Shown here: positions 1 to 9,299 of the stretch, one piece after another
Numbering within the stretch: the first letter of the stretch is position 1
Layout of the letters: each line of letters opens with the position of its first letter
The notes under the pieces: generated by a model
What the model was told of the DNA's origin: nothing
What the model saw: only the letters and a program-made list of their open reading frames with translations
Database searches by the model: none
Program-made: the position numbers and the translations under genes
Assembly (NCBI GenBank): GCA_964579765.1
Contig: CAZOIK010000229.1
Location: 1 to 38,899 of the forward strand
Direction: 5' to 3'
From: DATNBT01 sp964579765
GTDB lineage: Bacteria; Acidobacteriota; Vicinamibacteria; Vicinamibacterales; CAVVIG01
Length of the DNA stretch: 38,899 bases

Positions 1-2
1 CG

Positions 3-200
3 GCGCGAGGTCGCGGATGGTTGACGCCGAAGGCGGTCCAGCAGCTATTCGACGATCACATGGCCGGTCGGGTGAGCTACGGCCAGGCTCTCTGGAACCT
101 GCTGTGCCTCGAACTGTGGGCGCGCGTGTTTCTGGATCGGACATCCTCGTTCGGTGCGGCAACGTCGATGTCAGGTCTCGAAGCCGCGTCTGTCACATGA
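3..200 (+). CDS. asnB: Asparagine synthase (glutamine-hydrolysing), C-terminal end only
   Basis: An open frame enters from the left edge and ends at TGA 198-200. Its 65 residues include TPKAVQQLFDDHMAGR and LWNLLCLELWARVFL, the typical closing helices of AsnB-type asparagine synthases that are common in polysaccharide clusters. These enzymes amidate a carboxylate (aspartate or a sugar acid) using glutamine and ATP. The next gene starts at ATG 197 and overlaps this stop as ATGA, so the gene belongs to the same operon. Both catalytic domains lie outside the window, so the call rests on the tail alone. Confidence 0.62.
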   Translation, partial: ARGRGWLTPKAVQQLFDDHMAGRVSYGQALWNLLCLELWARVFLDRTSSFGAATSMSGLEAASVT

Positions 201-1081
201 TGATGGACGGTTCGTACGGCCCTCTTGCGGCCCGTGTGTGTCCCCTCTGCGGCGACAGTCGGCGTGACGCGCTCCTCGGCGGCCAGTACTACACGCGAGC
301 GCCGCGCGATGTCATGGCGGTCGTCGAGTGCCGCTGCTGCGCAATGATGTTCACCGATCCGATCCCCACGGCCGCCTGGAACGAGACGTTTCTCGTCAGG
401 AACTACGCCCCGGACCAGCACGCCTGGATGGATCGCGACTGGCAGGAACAGCATGAGCTGCCGAAATTCATCGACGGACTCCGCCTCCTGCGGCGGCTCG
501 CGGCGTCGGGCCGGCTGCTCGACGTCGGAACGGGTCCGGGACTGTTCGTGGAGCTGGCGCGGAAGGACGGCTACGACGCCGTCGGCATCGATCTGCTCGC
601 GCAGGTGGGCGAATGTCGGGATCGGCTGATCGTCAAGGGCACGACGGCCGATCTGCCGTCCGAGGCGTATGACATCGTGACCTTATGGTGCGTCGTGGCC
701 CACGAGCCCGGGTTCCTGGATCTGCTGCGCGAATGCTGCAGGGTTCTGCGGCCTGGCGGCATCGTCCTGATCGAGACGCCGAACATGTCGCTGTGGCGCA
801 TCCTGCGCCCGCCGCGTGCCGCTCTCGAATATCTCACGCTGCGTCATCGGTCGCACGACGCCATGGGCGCGTATGGTCACATCAATCACTTCACGACGAG
901 GACGTTGACGACGGCGCTGAAGCGTTGCGGGTTTGACGCGCTTGAATCGCACAGCGTGCGGGGGTACGGCGAGACATCTCCGATCACTGTCGCGAAACGT
1001 CTGCTCTTCCGCATGTCTGGCGGGCATCTCAACTTCTGCCATCCACTCGTGATGACGGCGAGCAAAGCGGAAGCGCCATGA
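197..1081 (+). CDS. SAM-dependent methyltransferase with N-terminal zinc finger
   Basis: This 294-residue protein has a CPLCG...C.CC zinc-binding cluster near the N-terminus, then a class I Rossmann methyltransferase core with motif I LLDVGTGPG and the late motif VLRPGGIVLIETPN. The pattern is that of the Methyltransf_23 type proteins found in glycan clusters. It probably methylates a sugar or a lipid-linked glycan in the cytoplasm, but the acceptor cannot be told. The start is taken at the ATG triplet run 197-205 because it overlaps the upstream stop; the frame is open further upstream, but there it lies over the asparagine synthase gene. It overlaps the next gene by ATGA. Confidence 0.8.
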   Translation: MMMDGSYGPLAARVCPLCGDSRRDALLGGQYYTRAPRDVMAVVECRCCAMMFTDPIPTAAWNETFLVRNYAPDQHAWMDRDWQEQHELPKFIDGLRLLRRLAASGRLLDVGTGPGLFVELARKDGYDAVGIDLLAQVGECRDRLIVKGTTADLPSEAYDIVTLWCVVAHEPGFLDLLRECCRVLRPGGIVLIETPNMSLWRILRPPRAALEYLTLRHRSHDAMGAYGHINHFTTRTLTTALKRCGFDALESHSVRGYGETSPITVAKRLLFRMSGGHLNFCHPLVMTASKAEAP

Positions 1082-2211
1082 CTAGACAGCCGCTCAGAGT
1101 ACTGTTCCTGACCTGGGACTACCCGCCGTCGAAAGGCGGGATCCAGATCTGGATGTTCGAACTCGCGCGAGGGCTGCCGGACGCCCGGGTCACCGTGCTG
1201 GCCCCAGACGCCGCCGGCGCCGCGGCGTTCGATGCCCGGGCCGGCGTCCACGTCCGGCGCCTGAGCGGCGCCTCGGTCAGTCAGTTCGTGTGGCTCGTCC
1301 AGCTCGTCTGGGCGACGCTGCTCGAATCGCTGATCCGGCGCCCCGATCTGATCGTCTGCGGGCACGTTGTCACAGGTCCCGCCGCACTCGTCGCCAGAAA
1401 GCTGCTTGGCGTCCGCTACACGGTGTTCACTCACGCGTTCGAGATTCGCCGCCAGCGTCATCGCCGCCTCGTCACCGCCGTTCTCCGTTCCGCGTCGCTG
1501 GTGATGGCCAACAGCCGGTTCACGAGGGAGTCGGTGCGATCGCATGGTGTTCCGCCCGAGCGGATCAGGATCGTCTATCCCGGAGCCGAGGAGCGCGCCG
1601 AGACAGCCGTCGGCACGATCATCGCCGAACGACGCGCGGATGGGCCGGTCATGCTCAGCGTGTCGCGGCTCGTCGATCTCTACAAAGGGCACGACACCGT
1701 CATTCGCGCGCTACCCCTCATCCGCGCCAAATGCCCCGGCGCATCGTACGTCGTCGTCGGGGGCGGACGGTTGCGCGAGTTTCTCGAGCGCCTGGCCGAC
1801 AGCCTGGGCGTCCGGCACGCCGTGAGGTTCGAGGGCGAAGTGACCGACGCGCGGCTCGCCGAGCTCTACCGCGCGTGCGACGTGTTCGTGCAGTTGAGCC
1901 GGGAGGCCAGGACCGGCGGCGGCGCTGAAGGATTCGGGATCGTCTGTCTCGAAGCCAGCCTGGCGGGGAAGCCGGTCGTCGCCGGACGCTCGGGCGGGCT
2001 GCCGGATGCTGTCGACGATGGCTCGACGGGAGTGCTTGTCGACCCGATGGACCTGGGGGCCGTCGCCGATGCCGTCGTGACGATCCTGCAGGACCGGCCT
2101 GCCGCCGAGCGGATGGGGCGCGACGGCCGTGCACGCGTGCTCCGGGAATTCACCTGGGAGCACATGGTGCAGGCCGCGCGGGAACTGTTTGCCGAAGCCG
2201 CACGCGCGTAG
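1078..2211 (+). CDS. Glycosyltransferase, GT4-like
   Basis: This 377-residue GT-B fold transferase starts with LRVLFLTWDYPPSKGGIQ, the usual GT4 acceptor-domain opening, and carries the C-terminal donor-site signature GFGIVCLEASLAGKPVVAG with the E-x7-E spacing (the first E lies just before GFG). MLSVSRLVDLYKGHD marks the linker to the second Rossmann domain. It should transfer a hexose or similar residue from a nucleotide sugar to the growing glycan on its lipid carrier. The ATG overlaps the preceding stop by four bases. Donor and acceptor are not deducible. Confidence 0.85.
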   Translation: MTRQPLRVLFLTWDYPPSKGGIQIWMFELARGLPDARVTVLAPDAAGAAAFDARAGVHVRRLSGASVSQFVWLVQLVWATLLESLIRRPDLIVCGHVVTGPAALVARKLLGVRYTVFTHAFEIRRQRHRRLVTAVLRSASLVMANSRFTRESVRSHGVPPERIRIVYPGAEERAETAVGTIIAERRADGPVMLSVSRLVDLYKGHDTVIRALPLIRAKCPGASYVVVGGGRLREFLERLADSLGVRHAVRFEGEVTDARLAELYRACDVFVQLSREARTGGGAEGFGIVCLEASLAGKPVVAGRSGGLPDAVDDGSTGVLVDPMDLGAVADAVVTILQDRPAAERMGRDGRARVLREFTWEHMVQAARELFAEAARA

Positions 2212-3406
2212 CAGACCGCTGCGCGCGCTCTTCGTCAGCACCAGCGCCATCGTGGGCGGCGCCGAGCACAGCCTGCTGCTCCTGTTGCGCGAGCTGCGGC
2301 AAATGGGCGTCGATGCGCACGTCGCCGTCCTTCAGGACGGCCCGCTCCGTCAACGCCTCGCGGAGATCGACGTGGACAGCACGGTGATTCCCGTCCCCGA
2401 CGCCTTTCGCCGCGCCAGTCGATATGACGGCTCCCGGCGGTCCGCGCTCGGCAGCGCCGGGCTCGCCCTGATGGGCGTGCCGGCCGCGTGGGAGCTGTCG
2501 TGCCTCGCGCGCGGGCGCGACATCGACGTGATGCACTCCAACGGCATGAAGGCGCACACGCTCGCGGGTCTGGCCGGACGGCTGGCCGCGGTGCCGGTCG
2601 TCTGGCACGCCCGCGACTTTCCGCCGCCCGGCTGGGCGGGCCGCGCGTTTCTTCAGCAGGTGCGCGTCCTGCCGTCACTCGTGCTGGCGAATTCCTGCGC
2701 GGTCCGCTCGTCGCTCGAGGGCCGCGGCACGCCCGTGATGGCAATCCACAACCCCGTGGATCTGACAGCGTTTCATCCGTGCACGCCGCGCCATCGGATT
2801 CGGCGCGAGGTCGGCGTCCACGACGACTGTCCGCTCGTGGGCGTCGTGGCGCACCTGACGCCGTGGAAGGGCCACGAATTCTTCCTCGATGTCGCACGCG
2901 ACGTCACGGCCTGTATTCCGGATGCGCGCTTCGTCGTCGCGGGAGGATCCGTCTATGAAACGCATGGCCATGCCGGCTACGCCGAACGGCTGCGTGACCG
3001 GGCCGAGGCGCTGGGACTCTCCGATCGCGTGACGTTCCTCGGACCACGGGACGATGTCGCGGACGTGCTGGCCGATCTGGACGTGCTCGTCCACTGCCCG
3101 ACGTCCGCCGAGCCGTTCGGCCGCGCGATCGCGGAAGCCATGGCGGCCGGCCGCCCCGTCGTCGCGGCGCGCTCCGGAGGAATTCCGGAGCTGGTCGACG
3201 ACGAACACACGGGCGTTCTCGTGACGCCGGCCGACCGTCAAGGGTTCGCGGCTGCTGTCGTCCGGCTGCTCCGGGATGCCCGGCTGCGGTGCCGGTTCGG
3301 CGAAGCGGCCCGCGCCCGCGCCGAAGCGATGTTTTCGCCCGACGTCCATGCGGCGGCGGTGCTGGACGCATACGCCCGCCTTGTGCCGCCGGAGCGGCGC
3401 CAGTGA
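2189..3406 (+). CDS. Glycosyltransferase, GT4-like
   Basis: GT-B fold transferase of about 405 residues. The N-terminal motif LRALFVSTSAIVGGAEHSL is the nucleotide-sugar transferase opening, and EPFGRAIAEAMAAGRPVVAA plus SGGIPELVDD give the GT4 donor site. An in-frame ATG exists at 2129, but it lies 80 bases inside the previous gene and would add residues without family character. TTG at 2189 gives a normal N-terminus and a 23-base overlap, so I prefer it, with real doubt about the exact codon. It is the second of three consecutive transferases, consistent with one linkage each in the repeat unit or adaptor. Confidence 0.78.
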   Translation: MPKPHARSRPLRALFVSTSAIVGGAEHSLLLLLRELRQMGVDAHVAVLQDGPLRQRLAEIDVDSTVIPVPDAFRRASRYDGSRRSALGSAGLALMGVPAAWELSCLARGRDIDVMHSNGMKAHTLAGLAGRLAAVPVVWHARDFPPPGWAGRAFLQQVRVLPSLVLANSCAVRSSLEGRGTPVMAIHNPVDLTAFHPCTPRHRIRREVGVHDDCPLVGVVAHLTPWKGHEFFLDVARDVTACIPDARFVVAGGSVYETHGHAGYAERLRDRAEALGLSDRVTFLGPRDDVADVLADLDVLVHCPTSAEPFGRAIAEAMAAGRPVVAARSGGIPELVDDEHTGVLVTPADRQGFAAAVVRLLRDARLRCRFGEAARARAEAMFSPDVHAAAVLDAYARLVPPERRQ

Positions 3407-4518
3407 GAGTCGTTCACGTCTTCAAGGACTTCTACCCGCCGACGACGGGCGGCATCGAGCAGCACATGCATTTGCTGTCGACGTCGCTCGCGCGCCACGT
3501 CGACGTGACGGTGCTTGTGCCGAGCCGATCGCCGCGCACGATTGAAGAATCGATCGACGGCGTCCATGTCGTCCGCACGGCGGAGTTCGGTCGTTACGCG
3601 TCGGCGCCGCTCTGCCCAACGATGCCGGTCTGGCTGTGGCGGCTGCGGCCGGATCTGGTGCACCTACACTTTCCGAATCCGATGGGCGACCTGACGTATT
3701 TGCTCAGCGGCTGGCGCGGTCCGCTCGTGCTGACGTATCACGCAGACATCATCAAACAACGGCGGCTACTGCCTTGTTACCAGCCCGTACTCCGGATGCT
3801 CTTCGGGCACGTCAACCGCATCATCGCCACGTCCGCTGACTACATCGCGTCCTCCGAGATGCTGTCGGCGCACCGAGACAAGTGCACAGTCATCCCGCTC
3901 GGGATAGAAACCGGTCGCCTGATGCTGTCGGACAGCGATCGGCAGGGCGTGTGTGAGCTCCGCCGGGAGCACGGCGATCGGATCGTTGTCTTCGTGGGCG
4001 TCCTGCGCTACTACAAGGGACTTGATGTATTGGTTCGGGCGATGACGCGCGTGCGGGGGCGCGTGCTCATCGCCGGACGCGGCGAAGAACGGGCGCGTCT
4101 TGCCGATCTCGCTCGCACTCTTGGCTTGGCCGACCGAGTGATGCTGCTCGGCGAGGTGGACGACACGCAGCGTCGACAGCTGCTGCATGCGGCGGATGTA
4201 GTGGTGCTGCCCTCTATTGATCGGTGTGAGGCTTTTGGCATCAGTCAGCTCGAGGCGATGGCGTGCGGTACGCCCGTCGTGTCGACAGACCTGCCGACCG
4301 GTGTCCGCCACGTGAACCGGAATCATGTGACCGGTCTCGTCGTGCCCCCGGGGGACGAGCGGGCGCTCGCCCATTCGTTGGATCGCCTCCTCGGCGATGC
4401 ACAGCTGCGTCGGCGGCTTGGAGAGGCCGGCCGCCAGCGCGTACACGAGCATTTCACGGCCGATCGCATGGTTGACTCGACGCTTCGCCTGTACGGCGAG
4501 GTCCTGGCCCAGGCATGA
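3403..4518 (+). CDS. Glycosyltransferase, GT4-like
   Basis: A 371-residue GT-B transferase. It begins at GTG 3403, which overlaps the previous stop as GTGA and has GGAGCGG about seven bases upstream; the protein then opens RVVHVFKDFYPPTTGGIEQ. The C-terminal half has VFVGVLRYYKGLDVLVRA and the donor motif EAFGISQLEAMACGTPVVST. This is the PPTTGGIE subgroup, often mannosyl- or N-acetylglucosaminyl-transferases in O-antigen clusters, but specificity is not assignable from sequence alone. Its end overlaps the next ATG (ATGA). Confidence 0.84.
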   Translation: MRVVHVFKDFYPPTTGGIEQHMHLLSTSLARHVDVTVLVPSRSPRTIEESIDGVHVVRTAEFGRYASAPLCPTMPVWLWRLRPDLVHLHFPNPMGDLTYLLSGWRGPLVLTYHADIIKQRRLLPCYQPVLRMLFGHVNRIIATSADYIASSEMLSAHRDKCTVIPLGIETGRLMLSDSDRQGVCELRREHGDRIVVFVGVLRYYKGLDVLVRAMTRVRGRVLIAGRGEERARLADLARTLGLADRVMLLGEVDDTQRRQLLHAADVVVLPSIDRCEAFGISQLEAMACGTPVVSTDLPTGVRHVNRNHVTGLVVPPGDERALAHSLDRLLGDAQLRRRLGEAGRQRVHEHFTADRMVDSTLRLYGEVLAQA

Positions 4519-6080
4519 AGACGCCTCGCGCGACGGTGAGATTCACGATCGGTCTAGTGGTCGTGCTTTCCTGTGCGTACGTGGCGTTGTTCATTCCTCC
4601 GAATCGTGTCGGATCGTCGGATTTGAATATGGTCGGCGCCTTCAATCTCGACGAGTTCGTTATGTATCACGCGGTAGCGCACATGCTGGAGGGCGGCCGC
4701 ACGATCCTTGAGGCGCTCGAGCACTTTGCGGTGCCCGGATTCTGGGCCTACGGTTACGTCTTCTTTTCGGCCTCCGCCCTGTTCCTCATCCCGCTACGGC
4801 CGTTCATCGACACGAGCCATACCATGCCGTATCTGCTCGTGTTGAGGCAGTTGAGCCCGCTGTTCCTCGTGACGGCGATCGTGCTCCTTTGCCACCTGCA
4901 AACAGGATTTGAATCGCCTCTTGCCGCGGTCGTGCTGTTTGTCTTTCTCTCGCTCATCCCAGCGGTTTTCGACATGAGCATGTGGTGGCATCCTGATGCG
5001 CTCGCCCTGCTGTTCGTGGTGCTGACGATCTTCGCTCTCAACCGCGATCAGTTGAGGTTCGGTAGATGGTTCTACGTGGCGGCCGCGTTCTGCGGTCTGG
5101 CTACCGGCACGAAGTTGCTCGGTGTCTGGTTCTTCTTCGCCGTCGCTGTGTACCTGGGACTGGGTTTCACCTCACTTGGTGTGCGAGGCGTCATGCGCCA
5201 TGCCGTCGGTTTTGTCGCCGTCATGCTGCTTGCCATAGCGATCAGCAATCCGCTGATTCTGTGGCCGCGATTTGCCAGGCAGATCGTCGCCGGGCACATG
5301 TCCGCTATCTCGCAGCTGCGCTCCGGCCGTGACGTGCGAAAGCCGCTGGGGATCGTCGCGTGGTACCCGGCCCTACGCGATGGCTTTGGAGGGTGGTGGA
5401 TTTACGCGTTCGTCATCGCCGCGTGCCTTGGGGGTCTTTTTGCGAGCTCGGGGAAGAGGCTGCTCAACATCATTATCGTGGCATGGTGTATCCCGCTGGC
5501 GTTGTGGCTGTTCTTTGCAGCCGACTATAAGCCGGAACGGTACTTCCTGCCCGTACTGATCCCCTTGTTCTCCTGCGTTGGACAACTGATCAGCCGACGC
5601 GGATTGGCGATCACCGTCGCGTCGGTCGTTGCGATAACCGCCCAAACGGCCATGTATGCGCGCACGGATACCGGGAAGTACTGGGACATGACCCATCGCG
5701 AGGTCCAAAGCCCGTCGTTGAACTTCTATCGCCGACTGGATCACGTCTACCTCTCGCATATGCCGTCGAACCTCCGAGTGCGTGTCTTTCGCGATCCGTA
5801 CGTATATTTCCCGTCCTGGAAGAACGTTGACGCTCACTATGTGTGGCGCGCCGCGAGGTACAGTGACATAAGGCCCCTTGAACCCGATCTCATCGTCTTG
5901 CAGCAGGACTATATCGGCACATATGCCGACCCGGCCACCGAAGCAGTCGCCGTCGATGCAGACGAGGCTCGCGCGAGCCGACCGTTATATGAGGATGCGA
6001 GGCACGATCGCATTCCGGGATATCGGAAGATCCTCGAGACCCCGTTTGCGATCGCATTCGCCAGGGCCGTGAATGAGTGA
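4515..6080 (+). CDS. Multi-pass membrane glycosyltransferase, GT-C-like
   Basis: This 521-residue protein has about ten hydrophobic segments, beginning at residues 10-28 (FTIGLVVVLSCAYVALFI). The first loop carries NLDEFVMYHAVAHMLEGG, a D-E pair where GT-C transferases (PMT/ArnT type) keep their catalytic acidic residues. A soluble C-terminal tail contains FRDPYVYFPSW. Such proteins take a sugar from a polyprenyl-phosphate donor on the outer face of the inner membrane. It overlaps both neighbours by a few bases. The closest family is unclear: it could instead be a lipid-linked glycan modifying protein. A/T at third positions looks higher than in its neighbours. Confidence 0.6.
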   Translation: MKTPRATVRFTIGLVVVLSCAYVALFIPPNRVGSSDLNMVGAFNLDEFVMYHAVAHMLEGGRTILEALEHFAVPGFWAYGYVFFSASALFLIPLRPFIDTSHTMPYLLVLRQLSPLFLVTAIVLLCHLQTGFESPLAAVVLFVFLSLIPAVFDMSMWWHPDALALLFVVLTIFALNRDQLRFGRWFYVAAAFCGLATGTKLLGVWFFFAVAVYLGLGFTSLGVRGVMRHAVGFVAVMLLAIAISNPLILWPRFARQIVAGHMSAISQLRSGRDVRKPLGIVAWYPALRDGFGGWWIYAFVIAACLGGLFASSGKRLLNIIIVAWCIPLALWLFFAADYKPERYFLPVLIPLFSCVGQLISRRGLAITVASVVAITAQTAMYARTDTGKYWDMTHREVQSPSLNFYRRLDHVYLSHMPSNLRVRVFRDPYVYFPSWKNVDAHYVWRAARYSDIRPLEPDLIVLQQDYIGTYADPATEAVAVDADEARASRPLYEDARHDRIPGYRKILETPFAIAFARAVNE

Positions 6081-6912
6081 CAGCGGGCCTTCGATAGACA
6101 CGTTGCTCGTGATTGAGCCGCGCCGCGGGTGGCGCGGGCTCGAGCTCGGCGAATTGTGGGAGTACCGCCATCTCATCGCCGCGTTCCTCCTGCGTGACAT
6201 CAAGGCGACGCAGAAGCAGACCGTGCTCGGCTTCTTGTGGATCCTCGTGTCGCCGCTGATGGCCGTCGCGACCTACACCGTTGTCTTCGGACGGCTCGCC
6301 GGGCTGCCCTCCGACGGCGTGCCGTATCCGGTATTCGTGTTCGCCGGGCAGATTCTGTGGGACACCTTCGCGCAGGCGCTGCGCGGCACGACGACATCGG
6401 TTGTGCAGAATAGCCACTTCGTGCAGAAGGTGTATTTCCCGCGATTCGTCATTCCCGCCACGGCGGCCCTCACAGGCGTGCTGAACGTGTTCATCGTTCT
6501 GGTCGCGCTCGTCGCGATGTTGTTCTGGTACGGCTTTCATCCCGGGTGGCATGTCGTTTTCGCGATACCGATCCTCGCGCTGGTATTGGCCACGGCGCTC
6601 GGCATCGGCATGCTGCTCGCGCCGTTGAACGTGATGTACCGCGACGTCGGCGCGCTGACCAACGTCGCGGTGCAGCTCGGCTTCTTTCTCACGCCGGTCG
6701 TGTACTCGACGACGCTCGTGCCGCCGCGGCGGCGGGCGCTGCTGTTGCTGAATCCGCTGGCCGGATACATCTCGGCCTTCCGGTGGTCGCTCTACGGATC
6801 CGCGCTGCAGCCGGGGCTGATTGCCGTCGCCGTCGGCACGACGGCGGTGCTCCTGATTGCCGGCGCGTATTTCTTCGCGCGCATGCAGGGCCGCTTCGCC
6901 GACGTGATCTGA
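6073..6912 (+). CDS. wzm: ABC-2 type polysaccharide export permease (Wzm-like)
   Basis: A 279-residue, six-helix permease of the Wzm/TagG/KpsM family. Family marks are LLRDIKATQKQTVLGFLWIL at the start of the membrane domain and the C-terminal QLGFFLTPVVYSTTLVP followed by LLLNPLAGYISAFR. It forms the transmembrane channel that moves a finished lipid-linked polysaccharide across the inner membrane, together with the ATPase at 8027-9295. The ATG lies inside the end of the previous gene (8-base overlap). Unusually, a methyltransferase gene is placed between this permease and its ATPase. Confidence 0.88.
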   Translation: MSDSGPSIDTLLVIEPRRGWRGLELGELWEYRHLIAAFLLRDIKATQKQTVLGFLWILVSPLMAVATYTVVFGRLAGLPSDGVPYPVFVFAGQILWDTFAQALRGTTTSVVQNSHFVQKVYFPRFVIPATAALTGVLNVFIVLVALVAMLFWYGFHPGWHVVFAIPILALVLATALGIGMLLAPLNVMYRDVGALTNVAVQLGFFLTPVVYSTTLVPPRRRALLLLNPLAGYISAFRWSLYGSALQPGLIAVAVGTTAVLLIAGAYFFARMQGRFADVI

Positions 6913-6943
6913 CGCGACATTGATCCGTCTCTGAGTCAGGTAG

Positions 6944-8026
6944 ATGAGCAGTCGCGTGCGTCTACAACCACTATCAAAAAGGTTCGCTTACACGGGCGTG
7001 CTTGCTTATCCCGTGAATGAGCTCCGGCTGCAGGCGAGAGATCGCCTTTGGTCAAAACTAGACCGTAATAGATATCGTCTGTACCAGACCGCGTGCCCTG
7101 TCTGTCGCTGTGATGCCGGCACGATTGTGTCCAAGACCGACATGTACGGATTGCCGTACGAAGTGGCGGTGTGTGCTGAGTGCGATCTCGTCTATGCACG
7201 GCGTCGGCTTGACGCGGAATCCTCTACCGCCTTCTACAATGACGAATACCGGCCGCTCGATCGCGGCCGCGACCGAGCGCACACGGAATACTTCGAGCTT
7301 CAGTACACGAAGTACACCTGTATCCAATCGTTTCTCGACGAGGCTGAAGTCAAACTACCCGCCGCCGGACTGGTGGTTGAGATCGGATGCGGGGCGGGTG
7401 GGACATTGGCGGCCTTTCGGGACCGGGGCTATCAAGTGCTTGGTTTCGATCCCGGCCGCGAGTACGTGCAGTGGGGAGTCGCCGAGTGCGCGCTTGATCT
7501 TCGTGTCGGTGATCTCGAAACCGCCGCACGCTCAATGGACTGGGGAAAAACGCCGCCCGATCTAGTGATCTATGAACAGGTCCTCGAACACATCGCCGAT
7601 CCGATAGCTGAGCTCACGCGGATCCAGAGGATTCTGGGTCCAGCGTCGCTGGTTTTCGTTGGGGTACCAGGAATTCGGAACATCGACATCCACTACGACT
7701 CCGATTTCAGACGCTATTTGCAGTTCCCTCATCTGATCCATTTCGACTTGGCGAGTCTCACTCGTATTGCCTCCATCGCCGGGTTGTCTTTGGTTCATGG
7801 CAATGAACTCGTCCAAGCCGCATTCAAAGTGCGGTCGGACGAGACTCAGTCGGCGCCTCCGCAGTTCAGGGCAGCGCACGAACCGATGCTGGAATACCTC
7901 GGCCACCTGGAAAGGCGCTGGAGGCGAAAGCGGCGGTTGGAGTTTGTTCAACGTCTTCCACGGCGCGCCTGGAATCGGTTCACGCGTCTCTTCTCTTTCA
8001 TCCCGAGTCGAGGCTTACCTACGTAG
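6944..8026 (+). CDS. SAM-dependent methyltransferase with zinc-binding N-terminus
   Basis: A 360-residue protein with cysteine pairs CPVC and CAEC (about residues 47-80) ahead of a class I methyltransferase core: VVEIGCGAGGTLAAF is motif I and DLVIYEQVLEHIADP the acidic/aromatic motif. It sits between wzm and wzt with 31 bases before it and none after it (TAG directly followed by ATG). That position suggests a role in modifying the exported chain, perhaps end-capping as WbdD does in E. coli O8/O9a, though WbdD is not closely similar. A/T-rich third positions hint at separate acquisition. Confidence 0.82.
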   Translation: MSSRVRLQPLSKRFAYTGVLAYPVNELRLQARDRLWSKLDRNRYRLYQTACPVCRCDAGTIVSKTDMYGLPYEVAVCAECDLVYARRRLDAESSTAFYNDEYRPLDRGRDRAHTEYFELQYTKYTCIQSFLDEAEVKLPAAGLVVEIGCGAGGTLAAFRDRGYQVLGFDPGREYVQWGVAECALDLRVGDLETAARSMDWGKTPPDLVIYEQVLEHIADPIAELTRIQRILGPASLVFVGVPGIRNIDIHYDSDFRRYLQFPHLIHFDLASLTRIASIAGLSLVHGNELVQAAFKVRSDETQSAPPQFRAAHEPMLEYLGHLERRWRRKRRLEFVQRLPRRAWNRFTRLFSFIPSRGLPT

Positions 8027-9295
8027 ATGCGGTCAACGACAGCGATCGAGGCAGTCGGACTATCGAAGCAATATCGGCTAGGCGACCGTCTTCATCTGAC
8101 CACGCTGCGTCAGGCGCTCAGCGATCGCGCGCGACGGGCCATTGGGACAGGACAGGAAAATTCGAATGGCCGGCACCGCGCCGAAATGTTATGGGCGCTT
8201 GAAGACGTCAGCTTCGCGGCTGAGAAGGGTCAGATCGTCGGTGTCATCGGCAGAAACGGGGCAGGGAAATCGACTCTGCTCAAGATTCTGTCACGGATTA
8301 CCGAACCAACACGAGGGCGCGTTGAAATCCGTGGACGTGTGTCTTCGCTGTTGGAAGTCGGCACAGGATTTCACGGTGAACTGACCGGGCGCGAAAACAT
8401 CTTTGTGAACGGGGCGATCCTTGGCATGCGAAAGGAAGAGGTTCGAGGCCGATTCGACGAGATCGTCGCATTCGCCGAAATCGACGGATTCATCGACACG
8501 CCCGTGAAGCGTTACTCGACCGGCATGTACCTGCGGCTGGCATTTGCGGTCGCCGCCCATCTTCAGCCCGAGATTCTGCTCGTCGACGAAGTCCTGGCGG
8601 TCGGGGACTTTGCCTTCCAGCAGAAATGTCTTGGAAAAATCAGCGAGGTCTCGGCAGGCGGCAGAACGGTGTTCTTTGTCAGCCACAACCTTGGCGCTAT
8701 CAGGAGCCTCTGCTCGCGCTGTCTAGTCCTTGAGGCGGGCCGTCTGATGGCGGACGCGACGCCAGGCAGAGCGATTGAGGAGTATCTTGCCGGGGGGGAC
8801 GAGCAGCCGGTGGAGGGCGCCGTCACTCTGAAAAGACGTGCGGGCGTTGCCGCGCAGGTCACGCAGATGTGGTTTGAGGACGATCGCGGGGATCGGATTT
8901 CTCGTACCCGGCTTGGCTGCGACGCGTTTCTCTGTCTCGAGTACGTAATCGAACGGGACTGCAGCGGCATCGTCGTGGCGGTCCTTCTCACGACACAAGG
9001 CGTCCCGCTGCTTTTCAGCCATGACACGGATGCCGATTCCAGTCTTCGGGCGCAGCGGAAGGCCGGCCAGTATCAGGCAAAGCTGCGCCTCCCGCTCTCA
9101 TCGTTGAAGGAAGGCATGTACACGGCCGCCGCCGAAATCGGCTACGGCCAGGACAATGTGGCCGATCCGAACGCACGTGTGGCGATCACGATCCAAAACG
9201 ACTCAGAGGATCTGACGCACAAGGGGTACCGGGCCGATCGGCCTGGCTATCTGATGCAGTCAATTCGATGGGCCACGGACCGCGTCGACATCTGA
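8027..9295 (+). CDS. wzt: Polysaccharide ABC transporter ATPase with C-terminal substrate domain (Wzt-like)
   Basis: 422 residues. The nucleotide-binding domain (about 1-250) has Walker A GRNGAGKST at 75-83, the Wzm/Wzt-type signature RYSTGMYLRLAFA from 162, Walker B ILLVDE at 183-188 and switch His220. Residues 270-422 form an extra domain of the Wzt-C kind (VTQMWFEDDRGDRIS ... GEYTAAAEIGYG-like strands, here GMYTAAAEIGYG), which in E. coli O9a binds the modified non-reducing chain end. It pairs with the permease at 6073-6912. Presence of the domain implies export of a finished, capped chain. Confidence 0.9.
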   Translation: MRSTTAIEAVGLSKQYRLGDRLHLTTLRQALSDRARRAIGTGQENSNGRHRAEMLWALEDVSFAAEKGQIVGVIGRNGAGKSTLLKILSRITEPTRGRVEIRGRVSSLLEVGTGFHGELTGRENIFVNGAILGMRKEEVRGRFDEIVAFAEIDGFIDTPVKRYSTGMYLRLAFAVAAHLQPEILLVDEVLAVGDFAFQQKCLGKISEVSAGGRTVFFVSHNLGAIRSLCSRCLVLEAGRLMADATPGRAIEEYLAGGDEQPVEGAVTLKRRAGVAAQVTQMWFEDDRGDRISRTRLGCDAFLCLEYVIERDCSGIVVAVLLTTQGVPLLFSHDTDADSSLRAQRKAGQYQAKLRLPLSSLKEGMYTAAAEIGYGQDNVADPNARVAITIQNDSEDLTHKGYRADRPGYLMQSIRWATDRVDI

Positions 9296-9299
9296 GCTC

